From Pseudooceanicola sp050897975 (GTDB lineage: Bacteria > Pseudomonadota > Alphaproteobacteria > Rhodobacterales > Rhodobacteraceae), in contig NZ_JBPAXY010000007.1 of NCBI RefSeq assembly GCF_050897975.1, positions 1 through 64,000 of the forward strand: a DNA stretch of 64,000 nucleotides. Direction: 5' to 3'. Of this stretch, positions 25,386 through 35,236 are shown piece after piece. The notes beneath the pieces are model-generated. The model had not been told where the DNA came from, made no database searches, and saw only the letters and a program-made list of their open reading frames with translations. Each line of letters opens with the position of its first letter. Within the stretch, counting starts at the first letter, position 1. Made by a program: the position numbers and the translations under genes.

Positions 25386-26018
25386 TCAGGCGATCTCGTG
25401 CACCAGTTCGTCCAGCGGTTTGCGGACCTTCTTCATCGGCAGAAGCCAGTCGCCGCCCGTTTCATCGCGGTAGCCCAGGGGCAGGATCAGCGCCGCGTGC
25501 AGGCCCTTTTCCTTCAGGCCCAGGATCTCGTCGACCTGATCGGCATCGAAGCCTTCCATCGGGGTGGAATCGACCCGCAGTTCGGCGGCGGCGGCCAGGG
25601 CGAAGCCCAGGGCGATATAGGCCTGGCGCGCGGCGTGGTCGTGGTTCACCTCGGCCGGGCGCGGCAGGTACATGGATTTCAGCCGCTCGTAATAGGCTTG
25701 AAGGCCGGGATTGGTGCCGCGTTCGGCCTCGGCCTGGGCCAGCACCGCGTCGATTCGTTCGGGCGTGTAGTTGTCCCAGGCGGCGAAGACCAGGACGTGC
25801 GAACCATCGGTCAGCTGCGCCTGATCCCAGGCGGCGGCGCGCAGCCGGGCGCGGATCTCGGGGTTTTTGACCACGAACAGCTCGAAAGGCTGGGTGCCGG
25901 AAGAGGTGGGGGCCATCTGGATCGCCTCGACGATCTTGGCGACCTTCTCTTCGGGGACCGCTTTCGTCGGGTCCATCTTCTTGGTGGCATAGCGCCAGGT
26001 CAGGGCATCGTTGAGCAT
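25386..26018 (-). CDS. NAD(P)H nitroreductase family flavoprotein (NfsB-like)
   Basis: A 210-residue FMN-dependent oxidoreductase of the NfsB branch. FMN-contacting segments are RYATKKMDP (about residues 9-17), APTSSGTQPFELFVV (36-50) and GLKEKGLHAALILPLGYR (about 167-184). It reduces nitro compounds or quinones in the cytosol; the physiological substrate is unknown. It stands alone on the minus strand. Confidence 0.87.
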   Translation of the reverse strand: MLNDALTWRYATKKMDPTKAVPEEKVAKIVEAIQMAPTSSGTQPFELFVVKNPEIRARLRAAAWDQAQLTDGSHVLVFAAWDNYTPERIDAVLAQAEAERGTNPGLQAYYERLKSMYLPRPAEVNHDHAARQAYIALGFALAAAAELRVDSTPMEGFDADQVDEILGLKEKGLHAALILPLGYRDETGGDWLLPMKKVRKPLDELVHEIA

Positions 26019-26224
26019 GGGAGGGGCTCCGTCATTGCGTGTTGTTGGCCCTGCATCTGCGAAGCTGAACGGGGAAGTTCAATAGCGCCCGCCCGGTGTC
26101 TTGGCGGCACCGGTGGCGCAAGGGGTTGAAATCGTGTGGAAAGCCCAGGCTGCGCATCCCTGCACAGGGTGGCCGCAGGGGGACAGGTGCCGCATTTTTG
26201 GCCGTGGGGGCGGGTGTCGGAAGG

Positions 26225-26282
26225 CAGGGGGCGCTGCCCCCCTTGCGTCTGCGACGCAATTCCCCCCGGAGTATTTTCAGCC
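26225..26282 (-). repeat. Dispersed intergenic repeat, copy D
   Basis: Minus-strand reading: AATACTCCGGGGGGAATT, a hairpin TTGCGTC-GCA-GACGCAA, then a GGGGGGC...GCCCCC hairpin. Same architecture as the copies at 33326, 43861 and 48215, but with both arms of the first hairpin changed in a compensating way. It lies downstream of the DUF2237 gene in a 321-base gap with no other feature. Confidence 0.65.
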
Positions 26283-26339
26283 TTCAGGATGGGCGGGCGT
26301 GCTTCCGTGGGGCCGGAGCGCCCTTCAGGGCCGGGTCGG

Positions 26340-26714
26340 TCAGCCTTCGGCGTCGTAGAGGCGCAGCACCTCCAGCGGCACGACCTCCAGGGCGCGGATA
26401 TGGGTGGCGGCCAGCCGCACCTGGGGCGCGCAGCCCTCGTCATGGGCTTGCAGGAAGCGCGCGGCGCAGAGGCACCAGCGGTCGCCGGGGCGCAACCCGG
26501 GGAACTGGAACTCGGGGATCGGCGTGGTGAGGTCGTTGCCGACATATTTCGAATAGGCCAGGAACTCTGCCGTCATCACCGCGCAGACCGTATGGCTGCC
26601 CTGATCCTGGGCGCAGGTGTTGCAGTGGCCGTCGCGGAAGAAACCGGTCACCGGATGGGTCGAACAGGGTTCCAATGCGCCGCCGAGCGCGTTGACTGCG
26701 GGGTCCTTGTCCAT
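26340..26714 (-). CDS. DUF2237 family protein
   Basis: A 124-residue Cys-containing protein. The blocks NALGGALEPCSTHPVTGFFRDG (positions about 8-29) and GDRWCLCAARFLQAHDEGCAPQV (about 77-99) are typical of DUF2237. Members are widespread and have no known function; the six or so conserved cysteines suggest a redox or metal role, which is inference. No signal peptide is seen. Confidence 0.85.
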   Translation of the reverse strand: MDKDPAVNALGGALEPCSTHPVTGFFRDGHCNTCAQDQGSHTVCAVMTAEFLAYSKYVGNDLTTPIPEFQFPGLRPGDRWCLCAARFLQAHDEGCAPQVRLAATHIRALEVVPLEVLRLYDAEG

Positions 26715-26778
26715 CTGGTGCGGCCTTTCTGCTGCTCTGGGCGCCAGCCTAGCAGGGGGCGGGGCCCTTCGCGAGGCC

Positions 26779-27819
26779 TCAGACGGCGGTGAGCCAGCGG
26801 CCGTGGAAATCCATCCGGCCCAGGGCGCGGGTTTCCTCGCGGCCCTCGGCCCAGGTGGTCAGGGTCAGCCCGGCGCCGGGGCCCGCGCCGTCGGCCTCGA
26901 AGGCCAGCCGGGCCAGGGGGGCGCGGGTGGTGGCGCGGGCGCCGGCCTCGGCCAGGCTGGCCAGGCAGGCGGTTTTGGTGGCCTCGGGGAAATACTGCCA
27001 GGCGATGGTGTGATAGACGAGGTGCAACTGTCCCTCGGCGGGCCGGGCCAGGCGCGCGGCCAGCCAGGCGGCGGCATCGCCGCGATCGACGCGAGGGGTC
27101 GCCACCGCCAGGGCTGCGTCGAGGCGGGCGCGGCGGTCGGGCTGATCGGCCCAGAGGTAGCTGCGCAGGCGCAGCACATCCTCGGGCGCGCCGGGATCGA
27201 GCGGGTTCAGGTCGACGCCCCGCGCCTCGGCCACCTGCACCGGGGCGGCGGGCGGCAGGGGGCCGTCCCAGTCCGGCGTCAGGGTCAGCACCGGATCCGT
27301 CGCCCCCCAGCTTTGGCCGCCGATTTGCAGCGCGTAGCGGTCGAATTGCAGGTTCAGCCCCGCTGAGGCGCCCAGTTCGGACAGGCGCAGGGGCAGGCCG
27401 GGAAACTGGACCGCCAACTGCTGCGCCGCCAGGATCAGACCGGCCGAGCGGCGGATCTCATTGGTTTGCGGCGCGCTGTCGAGCCAGTGCAGCAGATGTG
27501 CCTGATGGGCCCTCAGCGCGGGGGCCAGCGCCTCCCACAGGGCCTCGTCCCCGGCGCGGTGCGGCGGATAGACCGCCGCCAGCGCCCGGTCCGCCTGCAT
27601 CAGCACCAGGGCGTGCAGCCCGCCCGCCAGGCGCAGGGCCACGGCGTCGGGGCCCAGGGCCTCGGGCGCCCAGCGGGCGATGCGCGAGGCCACGGCCCCG
27701 CCGCGCATCCGTGCGGCCAGCAGGCGCAGCAGGCGGGCGGTGAAGGGTGAGCCCAGTCCCTCGCAAGAGCGGGCCTGATGGGCGAAATGATCCTGCCAGG
27801 GGGCGACGGGGGCGGTCAC
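26779..27819 (-). CDS. DUF2332 family protein
   Basis: A 346-residue protein that matches DUF2332 by its overall layout: QTNEIRRSAGL near residue 120, then LRLSELGASAGLNLQFDRYAL (about 140-160), resembling a SAM-binding G-loop, and LVYHTIAWQYFP near 270. It could be a methyltransferase-like fold, but no activity is known. The start is a GTG at 27819 overlapping the pth stop (GTGA), so it is translated with pth. Confidence 0.8.
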   Translation of the reverse strand: MTAPVAPWQDHFAHQARSCEGLGSPFTARLLRLLAARMRGGAVASRIARWAPEALGPDAVALRLAGGLHALVLMQADRALAAVYPPHRAGDEALWEALAPALRAHQAHLLHWLDSAPQTNEIRRSAGLILAAQQLAVQFPGLPLRLSELGASAGLNLQFDRYALQIGGQSWGATDPVLTLTPDWDGPLPPAAPVQVAEARGVDLNPLDPGAPEDVLRLRSYLWADQPDRRARLDAALAVATPRVDRGDAAAWLAARLARPAEGQLHLVYHTIAWQYFPEATKTACLASLAEAGARATTRAPLARLAFEADGAGPGAGLTLTTWAEGREETRALGRMDFHGRWLTAV

Positions 27820-28529
27820 CGGAACTTGTCCTTCAGCTTTTGCAGCGGGGTGCGGCGGTCGCGGGCCTCGGCGCTGGCCTTCATCTGCTGTGCCTTCTGG
27901 GCCACGGCGGCCTGGCTGCCCGCGGGCGCCGCAGGGGCGGCGGGCCTGTCCTTGTTGCGCGGCGGGGCCACGCGCAGGGCCACGGCGTTGAGGAAGCGGG
28001 GCCCGTCGCCCTCGGCCAGGCTGGGCGCGCCATCGGTGCAGCCGCGCAGCAGGTCGTCCAGCCAGCCCTGATCGGCCTTGGCGAAATCCGCCAGCACATA
28101 GGGGGCGACCTTGTCCTTGTGGCCCGGGTGGCCGACGCCCATGCGCACGCGCTGATACTCGGGCCCGATATGCTGATGGATCGAGCGCAGCCCGTTATGG
28201 CCCGCGTGCCCGCCGCCCTGTTTCAGCCGCAGCTTGCCCGGCGCCAGGTCCAGCTCGTCATGGAAGACGGTCACATCGGCCGGGGTCAGCTTGTAAAAGC
28301 GCATCGCCTCGCCCACGGACTGGCCCGAGTTGTTCATGAAGGTCGCGGGCTTCAGCAGCAGCACCTTCTCGCGGCCCAGCATCCCCTCGGCGATCTCGCC
28401 CTGGAACTTGCCCTTCCAGGGGCCGAACCCGTGGTCTTCGGCGATCCGGTCCAGTGCCATGAAGCCGATATTGTGACGGTTGCCGGCGTACTTGCCACCG
28501 GGATTTCCGAGACCGACAAAAAGCTGCAT
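27816..28529 (-). CDS. pth: Peptidyl-tRNA hydrolase
   Basis: Pth releases peptides from tRNA that dropped off the ribosome. The core is intact: GLGNPGGKYAGNRHNIGF (about residues 6-23, catalytic His19-20 region), KPATFMNNSG and DELDLAPG (catalytic Asp). At 237 residues it is about 40 longer than the E. coli enzyme; the additional C-terminal tail (Ala/Pro-rich, then KAQQMKASAEARDRR and a basic end) looks flexible. It follows rplY behind a terminator, a common pairing. Confidence 0.94.
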   Translation of the reverse strand: MQLFVGLGNPGGKYAGNRHNIGFMALDRIAEDHGFGPWKGKFQGEIAEGMLGREKVLLLKPATFMNNSGQSVGEAMRFYKLTPADVTVFHDELDLAPGKLRLKQGGGHAGHNGLRSIHQHIGPEYQRVRMGVGHPGHKDKVAPYVLADFAKADQGWLDDLLRGCTDGAPSLAEGDGPRFLNAVALRVAPPRNKDRPAAPAAPAGSQAAVAQKAQQMKASAEARDRRTPLQKLKDKFR

Positions 28530-28626
28530 GGGACCTCCTGTTTGCTGACAGCGGTGTAGCTGCTTGGCCCGGTCCGGTCCAGCGCCGCCCGTTGCGGGGC
28601 GGGAGACCCCGCAGAGGCCCCGGCCA

Positions 28627-28660
28627 AAGCAAAAGGGCCGCCGCATCGCTGCGACGGCCC
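28627..28660 (-). terminator. Rho-independent terminator after rplY
   Basis: GGGCCG pairs with CGGCCC, then a mismatch and CGCA with TGCG around TCGC (28635-28660). The minus-strand tail CTTTTGCTTTGG is T-rich. It lies about 40 bases after rplY and before pth. Confidence 0.75.
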
Positions 28661-28700
28661 CGGATCTTTCGGCAGGGGCGCCCTGGGGCGCCCGGCGGGA

Positions 28701-29324
28701 TTACTCCTCGCCGCCCTCTTCACCCTCTTCAGCCTCGTCCTCGGCGGACTTCAGGCCGGAGGGGGCGGTGATGTTGGCGATGACGAAGTCGCGGTCGATG
28801 ACCGGCTTCACGCCTTCGGGCAGGGTAACCTGGCTGATGGTGATGGTGTCACCGATCTGGGCACCGGTCAGGTCGACGGTGATGTGATCGGGGATGTCAC
28901 CGGCGATGACCGACAGGTCGACATCGGCACGGACCACGGTCAGCACGCCGCCCTTCTTCAGGCCGGGGGCCGCCGCGTGGTTCACGAACTCGACGGGGAT
29001 GTGCAGGTTCACGCGGGTGGTGCGACGCAGGCGCATGAAATCGACGTGGGTCGGCAGGTCCTTGACCACGTCGCGCTGCACGCCGCGGCAGATCACGCGG
29101 ACGTCGTCCTGGCCTTCAACCTTCAGGTTGAACAGGGTCGCCAGGAAGCGGCCTTTCTTCAGGCGCGTCAGCAGATCGTTGAAGGGCAGTTCGATTGCCA
29201 GCGGCTCGGCGTCGCCACCGTAAACCACACCCGGAACCATGCCAGCACGACGTGCTGCGCGAGCGGCGCCCTTGCCCGTCCCCGCACGTTCCTGGGCCAC
29301 GAGATCAGGAATTTCTCCAGCCAT
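28701..29324 (-). CDS. rplY: 50S ribosomal protein L25/general stress protein Ctc
   Basis: A 207-residue L25 of the long Ctc type: an N-terminal 5S-rRNA-binding beta-barrel (RAARRAGMVPGVVYGG, about residues 20-35) and a C-terminal TL5-like domain, then an acidic tail rich in Glu (EDEAEEGEEGGEE). The ATG at 29324 follows AGGAG. The upstream extension of the frame to 29600 has no similarity and is rejected. Confidence 0.94.
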   Translation of the reverse strand: MAGEIPDLVAQERAGTGKGAARAARRAGMVPGVVYGGDAEPLAIELPFNDLLTRLKKGRFLATLFNLKVEGQDDVRVICRGVQRDVVKDLPTHVDFMRLRRTTRVNLHIPVEFVNHAAAPGLKKGGVLTVVRADVDLSVIAGDIPDHITVDLTGAQIGDTITISQVTLPEGVKPVIDRDFVIANITAPSGLKSAEDEAEEGEEGGEE

Positions 29325-29690
29325 TTTGTATTCTCCTAATGGGGCGGGTATCCTCCAAGGCTGTATACCCGCGTTCAAGTCCCGCGCCCTTACAGGGATT
29401 CCTGCGTGAAGGAAAGCGTCTTTTGGCGGTTTCGCCTTGTTTTGCGGGCTGCCTGCGGGGCAGGCGCGCCGGATCGGGCCGCGCGCCCGTTGGTCGAGGA
29501 AGCTTTCGAGTATTTTCGGCCCGGTGAAAGGTGCAGGCGCGCGCGCCGGAGGCCCCGGGGGGCCAGGACCGGGCGCGTCGTCTCGGCCCCTTGACCCCAC
29601 GGCGGGACTGGGTCCATATCCCGGATGATGCCAGCCCGGCGCCCTGTCGCGTCCTGCCCGCCCTCCCCCACATCAGTGAAAGACAGCGAC
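29325..29690. other. Intergenic region upstream of rplY and the heme monooxygenase
   Basis: Divergent promoter region of 366 bases. I see no gene. The AGTATTTTCGG at 29509-29519 recalls the AT-rich edge of repeat copy D, but the rest of the repeat is missing. Confidence 0.4.
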
Positions 29691-30011
29691 ATGCAATTCA
29701 TTGCCATGAACCGATTCAAGGTGCGCCCCGGCCATGAGGCCACCTTTGAAGACATCTGGGCCAGCCGCGAAAGCCGCCTGAAGGAAATGCCCGGCTTCGT
29801 CGAATTCCGGATGCTGCGCGGCCCGGCGGCCGAGGATCACCGCCTGTATTCCTCGCATACCGTCTGGGACAGCAAGGAGGCCTTCGAGGCCTGGACCAAG
29901 TCCGAGCAGTTCCGCGATGCCCACAAGAACGCCGGCAACAGCAAGACCAAGGACGCCCTGATGGGCCCGCCCAGCTTCGAAGGGTTCGAGACCATCCTCG
30001 AAGACAGCTGA
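29691..30011 (+). CDS. IsdG-like heme-degrading monooxygenase (ABM domain)
   Basis: A 106-residue antibiotic biosynthesis monooxygenase-fold protein. Asn7 (in AMNRF), Trp68 (in EAWTK) and His78 (in RDAHKN) fall at the positions of the Asn-Trp-His triad of IsdG/IsdI (near 7, 66-67 and 76-77), so it likely opens heme to release iron in the cytosol. The ATG at 29691 gives the conserved start; upstream in-frame codons lie in a GC-rich leader. No heme transporter is adjacent. Confidence 0.72.
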   Translation: MQFIAMNRFKVRPGHEATFEDIWASRESRLKEMPGFVEFRMLRGPAAEDHRLYSSHTVWDSKEAFEAWTKSEQFRDAHKNAGNSKTKDALMGPPSFEGFETILEDS

Positions 30012-30071
30012 CCCCGGGCACGGGCGGCGCGGGGACAGCCCCGCCGCCCGCCTTTCCCTGGCCCCTCCGGT

Positions 30072-30833
30072 TCAGACCTGCCCTTCGGTGCGGATATGGA
30101 TCGGCGCGCCGCAATGCTTGCAATGCACCGCATCGGCATCATGCAGCACCAGACCGCAGGTCTCGCATTCCTGGCGCACCTTGGTGGGGCGGAACAGCAC
30201 CTGCAACAGGCGCAGGAACAGGGTGACGCCGAAGATCATCACCGCCACCGCCAGCATCCGCCCCCAGGAGCCCTGCAGGGTGATGTCGCCGAAGCCGGTC
30301 GTGGTCAGGGTGGTGACCGTGAAATAGAGGGCATCGGCATAGTTGCGGATCTCGGGGTTCACGCCGTATTGGCTGGCGTAGATCAGCCCGGTCATCACGA
30401 AGAGGAACACCGCCAGGTTGGTGGTGGCCAGCACCACATCCTCGTATTCGCGGAAGGTGGTGAAATCCTGCCGCAACCGGCGCAGGGTCTGATAGCTGTG
30501 CAGCAGCCGCAGGGTGCGCAGGATCCGCAGAAAGCCCAGCCCCTCGCCCGCGATCGGCGCCAGGAAGGACAGGACGGCGGCCAGGTCGGCCCAGGTGGCC
30601 GGGCGCAGGAACAGCCGCCAGGGCTGCCGTTCCAGCCACAGGCGCACGGCGAAATCGCCCAGGATCAGCACGCCGAAGATGGCATCGGTGATCTCGACCG
30701 CCCGGGTATGGGGAAAGAAGGAGGTGACGATGACAAACAGGATCGTCACCAGGTCGAAGCCCAGCAACAAATAGCGGAACCGATGCGCCGCCACGCTGTG
30801 GCCTTCGTAAAGCTCGCGTATCTTGGCCTTCAT
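30072..30833 (-). CDS. Voltage-gated-type potassium channel with C-terminal zinc ribbon
   Basis: A 253-residue six-helix ion channel. Segments: S1 about 21-40, S2 46-66, S3 80-97, S4 100-121 with Arg103, Arg106, Arg109 (LRILRTLRLL), S5 133-157, pore 168-185, S6 191-214. The selectivity filter is TTTGFGD (177-183), the TxGYGD type with Phe for Tyr. After S6 a short link leads to a zinc ribbon: Cys223-x2-Cys226 and Cys238-x2-Cys241. The ribbon is unusual for a small prokaryotic channel and could bind a regulator or Zn2+. The ATG at 30833 is used; longer readings are GC-rich noise. Confidence 0.82.
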   Translation of the reverse strand: MKAKIRELYEGHSVAAHRFRYLLLGFDLVTILFVIVTSFFPHTRAVEITDAIFGVLILGDFAVRLWLERQPWRLFLRPATWADLAAVLSFLAPIAGEGLGFLRILRTLRLLHSYQTLRRLRQDFTTFREYEDVVLATTNLAVFLFVMTGLIYASQYGVNPEIRNYADALYFTVTTLTTTGFGDITLQGSWGRMLAVAVMIFGVTLFLRLLQVLFRPTKVRQECETCGLVLHDADAVHCKHCGAPIHIRTEGQV

Positions 30834-30969
30834 CTGGGCTCCGCTGGCAGGTCGTCGCCCGGGATCATGCCCAGAGCGGGGCGGAAAGGGAAGGGGGCGG
30901 CCCCCGTGACGCCGCGCCCGGGGGGGCAGGCGGATTGACAGTGCCGCCGCGCGCGCCGACCCTGTGCCG

Positions 30970-31869
30970 ATGACCACGCTTCACGCCCATTGGATCACCG
31001 AGGCAGGGGCCGAGGGCAACGCAGGGGCCCCCGGCGCCCTGTTCCCCTATTGGAGCTTTTCCAAGACTGTCCTGGCGGTCCTGGCTCTGCAACAGGCGGC
31101 CGAGGCGGCGCTGTGTCTGGACGACGCCCTGCCCGGGCGGCCCTTCACCCTGCGCCAGCTGCTGGGTCACCGGGCGGGGCTGCCCGACTATGGCCCGCTT
31201 GCCGCCTATCATGCCGCCGTAGCCCGGGGCGATCCGCCCTGGCCCCGCGACCGGCTGGAGGCTGAGACCCTGGCCCAGGGGCACCCCTACGCCCCCGGCG
31301 CGGGCTGGCTCTATTCCAACCTGGGCTATCTCTATTTGCGCGAGTGGATCGAGGCCACGGCGGGCGCGCCCCTGGCCGATCTGGTGCAGGCGCGGATCCG
31401 CGCGCCGCTTGGCCTCGACAGTGTGACAGTCTGGGACCGGCCCGAGCAGGGCGCCGCGCTGCACTGGCCTGCCGCGCGCGCCTATCATCCCCATTGGGTC
31501 TATCACCGCAGCCTGATCGGCACAGCGCGCGATGCCGCCCGCCTGCTGGCGGGGCTGGCCCAGGGCGCGCTGCTGGACAGCGCCGCGCTGGCGCAGATGC
31601 GGCAGATCACCCCCCTGGGCGGGCCGCTGCCCGGGCGCCCCTGGGCCAGCTGCGGCTACGGGCTGGGGCTGATGGCGGGCACGGTCGCCGGCCTGGGCCG
31701 GGTCTTTGGCCATTCCGGCGCCGGGCCCTTCTGCGTCAACGCCGTCTACCATTTCCCCGACCTGGCCTGCCCGGTGACCCTGGCCTGCTTCACCGATGCC
31801 CCGGACGAGGGCCGCGCGGAACAGGCCGTGGTCGACATCGCCCGCGCCCTGGCCGAGGGCCGAAAATGA
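30970..31869 (+). CDS. Serine hydrolase, class C beta-lactamase fold
   Basis: A 299-residue penicillin-recognising serine hydrolase. Ser29-Phe-Ser-Lys32 is the SxxK nucleophile motif, YSN lies near residue 116 (LYSNLGYL) and HSG near 248 (GHSGAGP) as the KTG-equivalent. There is no signal peptide, so a cytosolic esterase or peptidase is as likely as a true beta-lactamase. A GTG six bases upstream is an alternative start. It shares a bidirectional terminator with trpB. Confidence 0.78.
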   Translation: MTTLHAHWITEAGAEGNAGAPGALFPYWSFSKTVLAVLALQQAAEAALCLDDALPGRPFTLRQLLGHRAGLPDYGPLAAYHAAVARGDPPWPRDRLEAETLAQGHPYAPGAGWLYSNLGYLYLREWIEATAGAPLADLVQARIRAPLGLDSVTVWDRPEQGAALHWPAARAYHPHWVYHRSLIGTARDAARLLAGLAQGALLDSAALAQMRQITPLGGPLPGRPWASCGYGLGLMAGTVAGLGRVFGHSGAGPFCVNAVYHFPDLACPVTLACFTDAPDEGRAEQAVVDIARALAEGRK

Positions 31870-31895
31870 AAAGACCCCGCGCGAGCGGGGCCTTT
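31868..31895. terminator. Bidirectional terminator between serine hydrolase and trpB
   Basis: CCCCGC pairs with GCGGGG around GCGA, flanked by AAAG and CTTT that extend the stem across one mismatch. T or A runs stand on both sides, suiting two convergent genes. Confidence 0.75.
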
Positions 31896-31918
31896 GCGTC
31901 TGACGGAAGTGCGGCCTG

Positions 31919-33181
<1,263 letters not shown>

Positions 33182-33325
33182 GGATGGCTCCTCCGGGCTG
33201 CGGGTCCCGCCTGATGTAGCCGGAAGGCCTGCACCGGGCAAGTGAAAGGGCCGTTATCACAGCCCTGTCGCGCCCCCTCAGGCCCGTTGCGCCCCCGCCC
33301 GCCCAAGGGCACCGCGGCCCATGTT
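33182..33325. other. Upstream region of trpB
   Basis: No gene seen; it presumably holds the trpB promoter. I could not pick a convincing -35/-10 pair. The region ends at repeat copy A. Confidence 0.3.
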
Positions 33326-33400
33326 TCTCATTGCCCCAAATATCCCGGGGGGAATTGAGCCCGTCAGGGCTCAAGGGGGGCAGAGCCCCCCCTTGTCTTC
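33326..33400 (+). repeat. Dispersed intergenic repeat, copy A
   Basis: CATTGCCCCAAATATCCC, a G run, then TTGAGCCC (33355-33362), loop GTCA, GGGCTCAA (33367-33374), eight perfect pairs, then GGGGGGC-AGA-GCCCCCC (33375-33391) and a T-rich end. It sits between the divergent trpB and sulfotransferase genes, so it is not simply a terminator of a neighbouring gene. Confidence 0.7.
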
Positions 33401-33540
33401 CCCATTTGTCGCCCGCCGGCGACCGGTGGGGGCAGAGGCCCCAAACCCAGGTGGGCACGGCACGCGCGCACCCCTGGCGCTCGCTACGGAAGCGTCCGCC
33501 CGTCATGAAATCGTCGCAGTCTCTCTCTAGCCCGACCAAC

Positions 33541-34305
33541 ATGAAGATGATTGACAGCTACATCATATGTACCTCGCCGCGCAGCGGCTCGACCCTTTTG
33601 ACCCGGATGCTGCGCGACAGCGGGGTGGCAGGCTGGCCGGGATCGCACCTGCACGGCGCCAGCCTGACCGCCTGGACCGAGGCGCTGGACCTGGCCGCCC
33701 CCGCCGAGATCGGCGCGCTGGAGCTGGCGCAGCGCTGCTGTGCCGCCGCGCGCGACCTGGGCACCCGGGACGGGATCTTTGCCCTGCGCCTTCAGGGCCA
33801 CAGCCTCGGCACCTTCCGCCAGGCCCTGGGGCTGCTGCACCCCGGGGAACCCAATGACGGCGCCCGTCTTCAGGCGGAACTGGGGCGCACCCGGGTGATC
33901 TATCTGCACCGCGACGATCTGGTGGCCCGCGCCGTGTCGCTGCTGCGCGCCCAGCAAAGCGGGCTGTGGCACATGGGCGCCGACGGGACCGAGATCGAAC
34001 GTCTGGCGCCCCCGGCCCGGCCCGTTTACGACGCCCGCGCCATCGCCGCCCAGGTCGCGGCCTTCGCGGCGATGGATCGCGCCTGGGATGACTGGTTCGC
34101 CAGCCAGGGCATTTCGCCGCTGCGGCTGGACTATGACGCGCTGGCCGCCGATCCGAACGGCACGCTGGTGCGGGTGCTGTCCTTCCTCGGGCTGGACCCG
34201 GCGGCGGCGCGCGGCATCCTGCCCTCGACCCGCCAGCTGCGCGATGACGAAAGCGCGGCGTGGATCCAGCGGTTCCGCACCGAAGGCGCCCGCCCGGTCA
34301 GCTGA
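33541..34305 (+). CDS. Stf0-type sulfotransferase, paralogue 1
   Basis: A 254-residue sulfotransferase resembling Stf0 (mycobacterial trehalose 2-sulfotransferase). The PAPS 5'-phosphosulfate loop is TSPRSGSTLLTRML (about residues 11-24), and RVIYLHRDDLVARAVSLLRAQQ holds the 3'-phosphate site near residue 120. It is clearly related to the next gene (start MIDSYIxCxSPRSG, then GVAGWPG, TRDGIFALRLQ). It would transfer sulfate from PAPS to an unknown acceptor, perhaps a glycan. The start is ATG at 33541; ATG at 33547 (matching the paralogue) is equally possible. Confidence 0.8.
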   Translation: MKMIDSYIICTSPRSGSTLLTRMLRDSGVAGWPGSHLHGASLTAWTEALDLAAPAEIGALELAQRCCAAARDLGTRDGIFALRLQGHSLGTFRQALGLLHPGEPNDGARLQAELGRTRVIYLHRDDLVARAVSLLRAQQSGLWHMGADGTEIERLAPPARPVYDARAIAAQVAAFAAMDRAWDDWFASQGISPLRLDYDALAADPNGTLVRVLSFLGLDPAAARGILPSTRQLRDDESAAWIQRFRTEGARPVS

Positions 34306-34458
34306 GGATCCGCCGGGGCGCACCGGCGGCCCGGCGCCTCCCTCGCCCTGGCCTGCGCGCCTGCTGTCTTGCGGGTCAGTTTGCCACAAAACGGCCACAA
34401 GCCCCCCTCAGGTTGCGAAACATACGATTTGTGATGTTTCAGCGACGAGGTTGGTTCG

Positions 34459-35217
34459 ATGATCGACAGCTACATTCTGTGTTCCTCTCCGCGCAGCGGC
34501 GCGACCCTGCTGACCAACATGCTGCGCGAAACCGGCGTGGCGGGCTGGCCCGGCGCCTATGTGCGCGGCGCGGGGATGCGGGCGCGCCTGCACAGCATGG
34601 AGGCCGAGATCCCCGGCGAGGTCTCCCTGGGCGATGTGGCGCGCGAGGGCTATGCGCTGGCCCGGGCCAAGGGCACCCGCGACGGCATCTTTGCCCTGCG
34701 CCTGCAACCCAGCAGCCTGGCGACCTTCCGCAAGGCCATGCACGCCCTGCAACCGGACCTGCCCGACGATGCCGCCCGTATGGCCGCCGAGCTGGGCCGC
34801 CACCGGGTGATCTATCTGCGGCGCCCCGACCTGCTGGGGCGTGCGGTGTCGATGCTGCGCACCCTGCAAACCGGCTATTGGTACGAGGATGCCGATGGCA
34901 ACGAGACCGACGGCGCCGCAGAGGGGGCGATCCCGGTCTATGACCGGACCGAGATCGCCGGAAAGATGGAGCAGTTCGCCGAGATGGATGCGGCCTGGGA
35001 AGGCTGGTTCGAGGCCGAGCGCATCGAGCCCCTGATTCTCGACTATGACGACCTTGTCGCCGATCCCAGGGCCGTTCTGGCCGGGCTGCTGTCAGACCTG
35101 GGCCTGGACCCCGCCGCCGCCGATCGCGTGGCGCCCGAGGCCGACGCCGAGGCCGAAGGCGCCGATGCCGAAGGCCAGGACTGGATCCGCCGTTTCCAGG
35201 AAGACGCGGTGGTCTGA
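34459..35217 (+). CDS. Stf0-type sulfotransferase, paralogue 2
   Basis: A 252-residue paralogue of the preceding sulfotransferase, 153 bases downstream. PAPS loop: CSSPRSGATLLTNML (about residues 8-22). 3'-phosphate region: RVIYLRRPDLLGRAVSML near residue 115. The C-terminus has an acidic Ala/Glu/Asp insertion (EADAEAEGADAEGQDW, about 225-240) not present in paralogue 1. Both lie on the strand opposite to trpF and trpB. Confidence 0.8.
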   Translation: MIDSYILCSSPRSGATLLTNMLRETGVAGWPGAYVRGAGMRARLHSMEAEIPGEVSLGDVAREGYALARAKGTRDGIFALRLQPSSLATFRKAMHALQPDLPDDAARMAAELGRHRVIYLRRPDLLGRAVSMLRTLQTGYWYEDADGNETDGAAEGAIPVYDRTEIAGKMEQFAEMDAAWEGWFEAERIEPLILDYDDLVADPRAVLAGLLSDLGLDPAAADRVAPEADAEAEGADAEGQDWIRRFQEDAVV

Positions 35218-35236
35218 GCGCCCGGCGCGCGCGCCG

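Noticed and set aside
29505..29525. AT-rich AGTATTTTCGG resembling the edge of the dispersed repeat
   Set aside because: Only about 11 bases match and neither hairpin is present.
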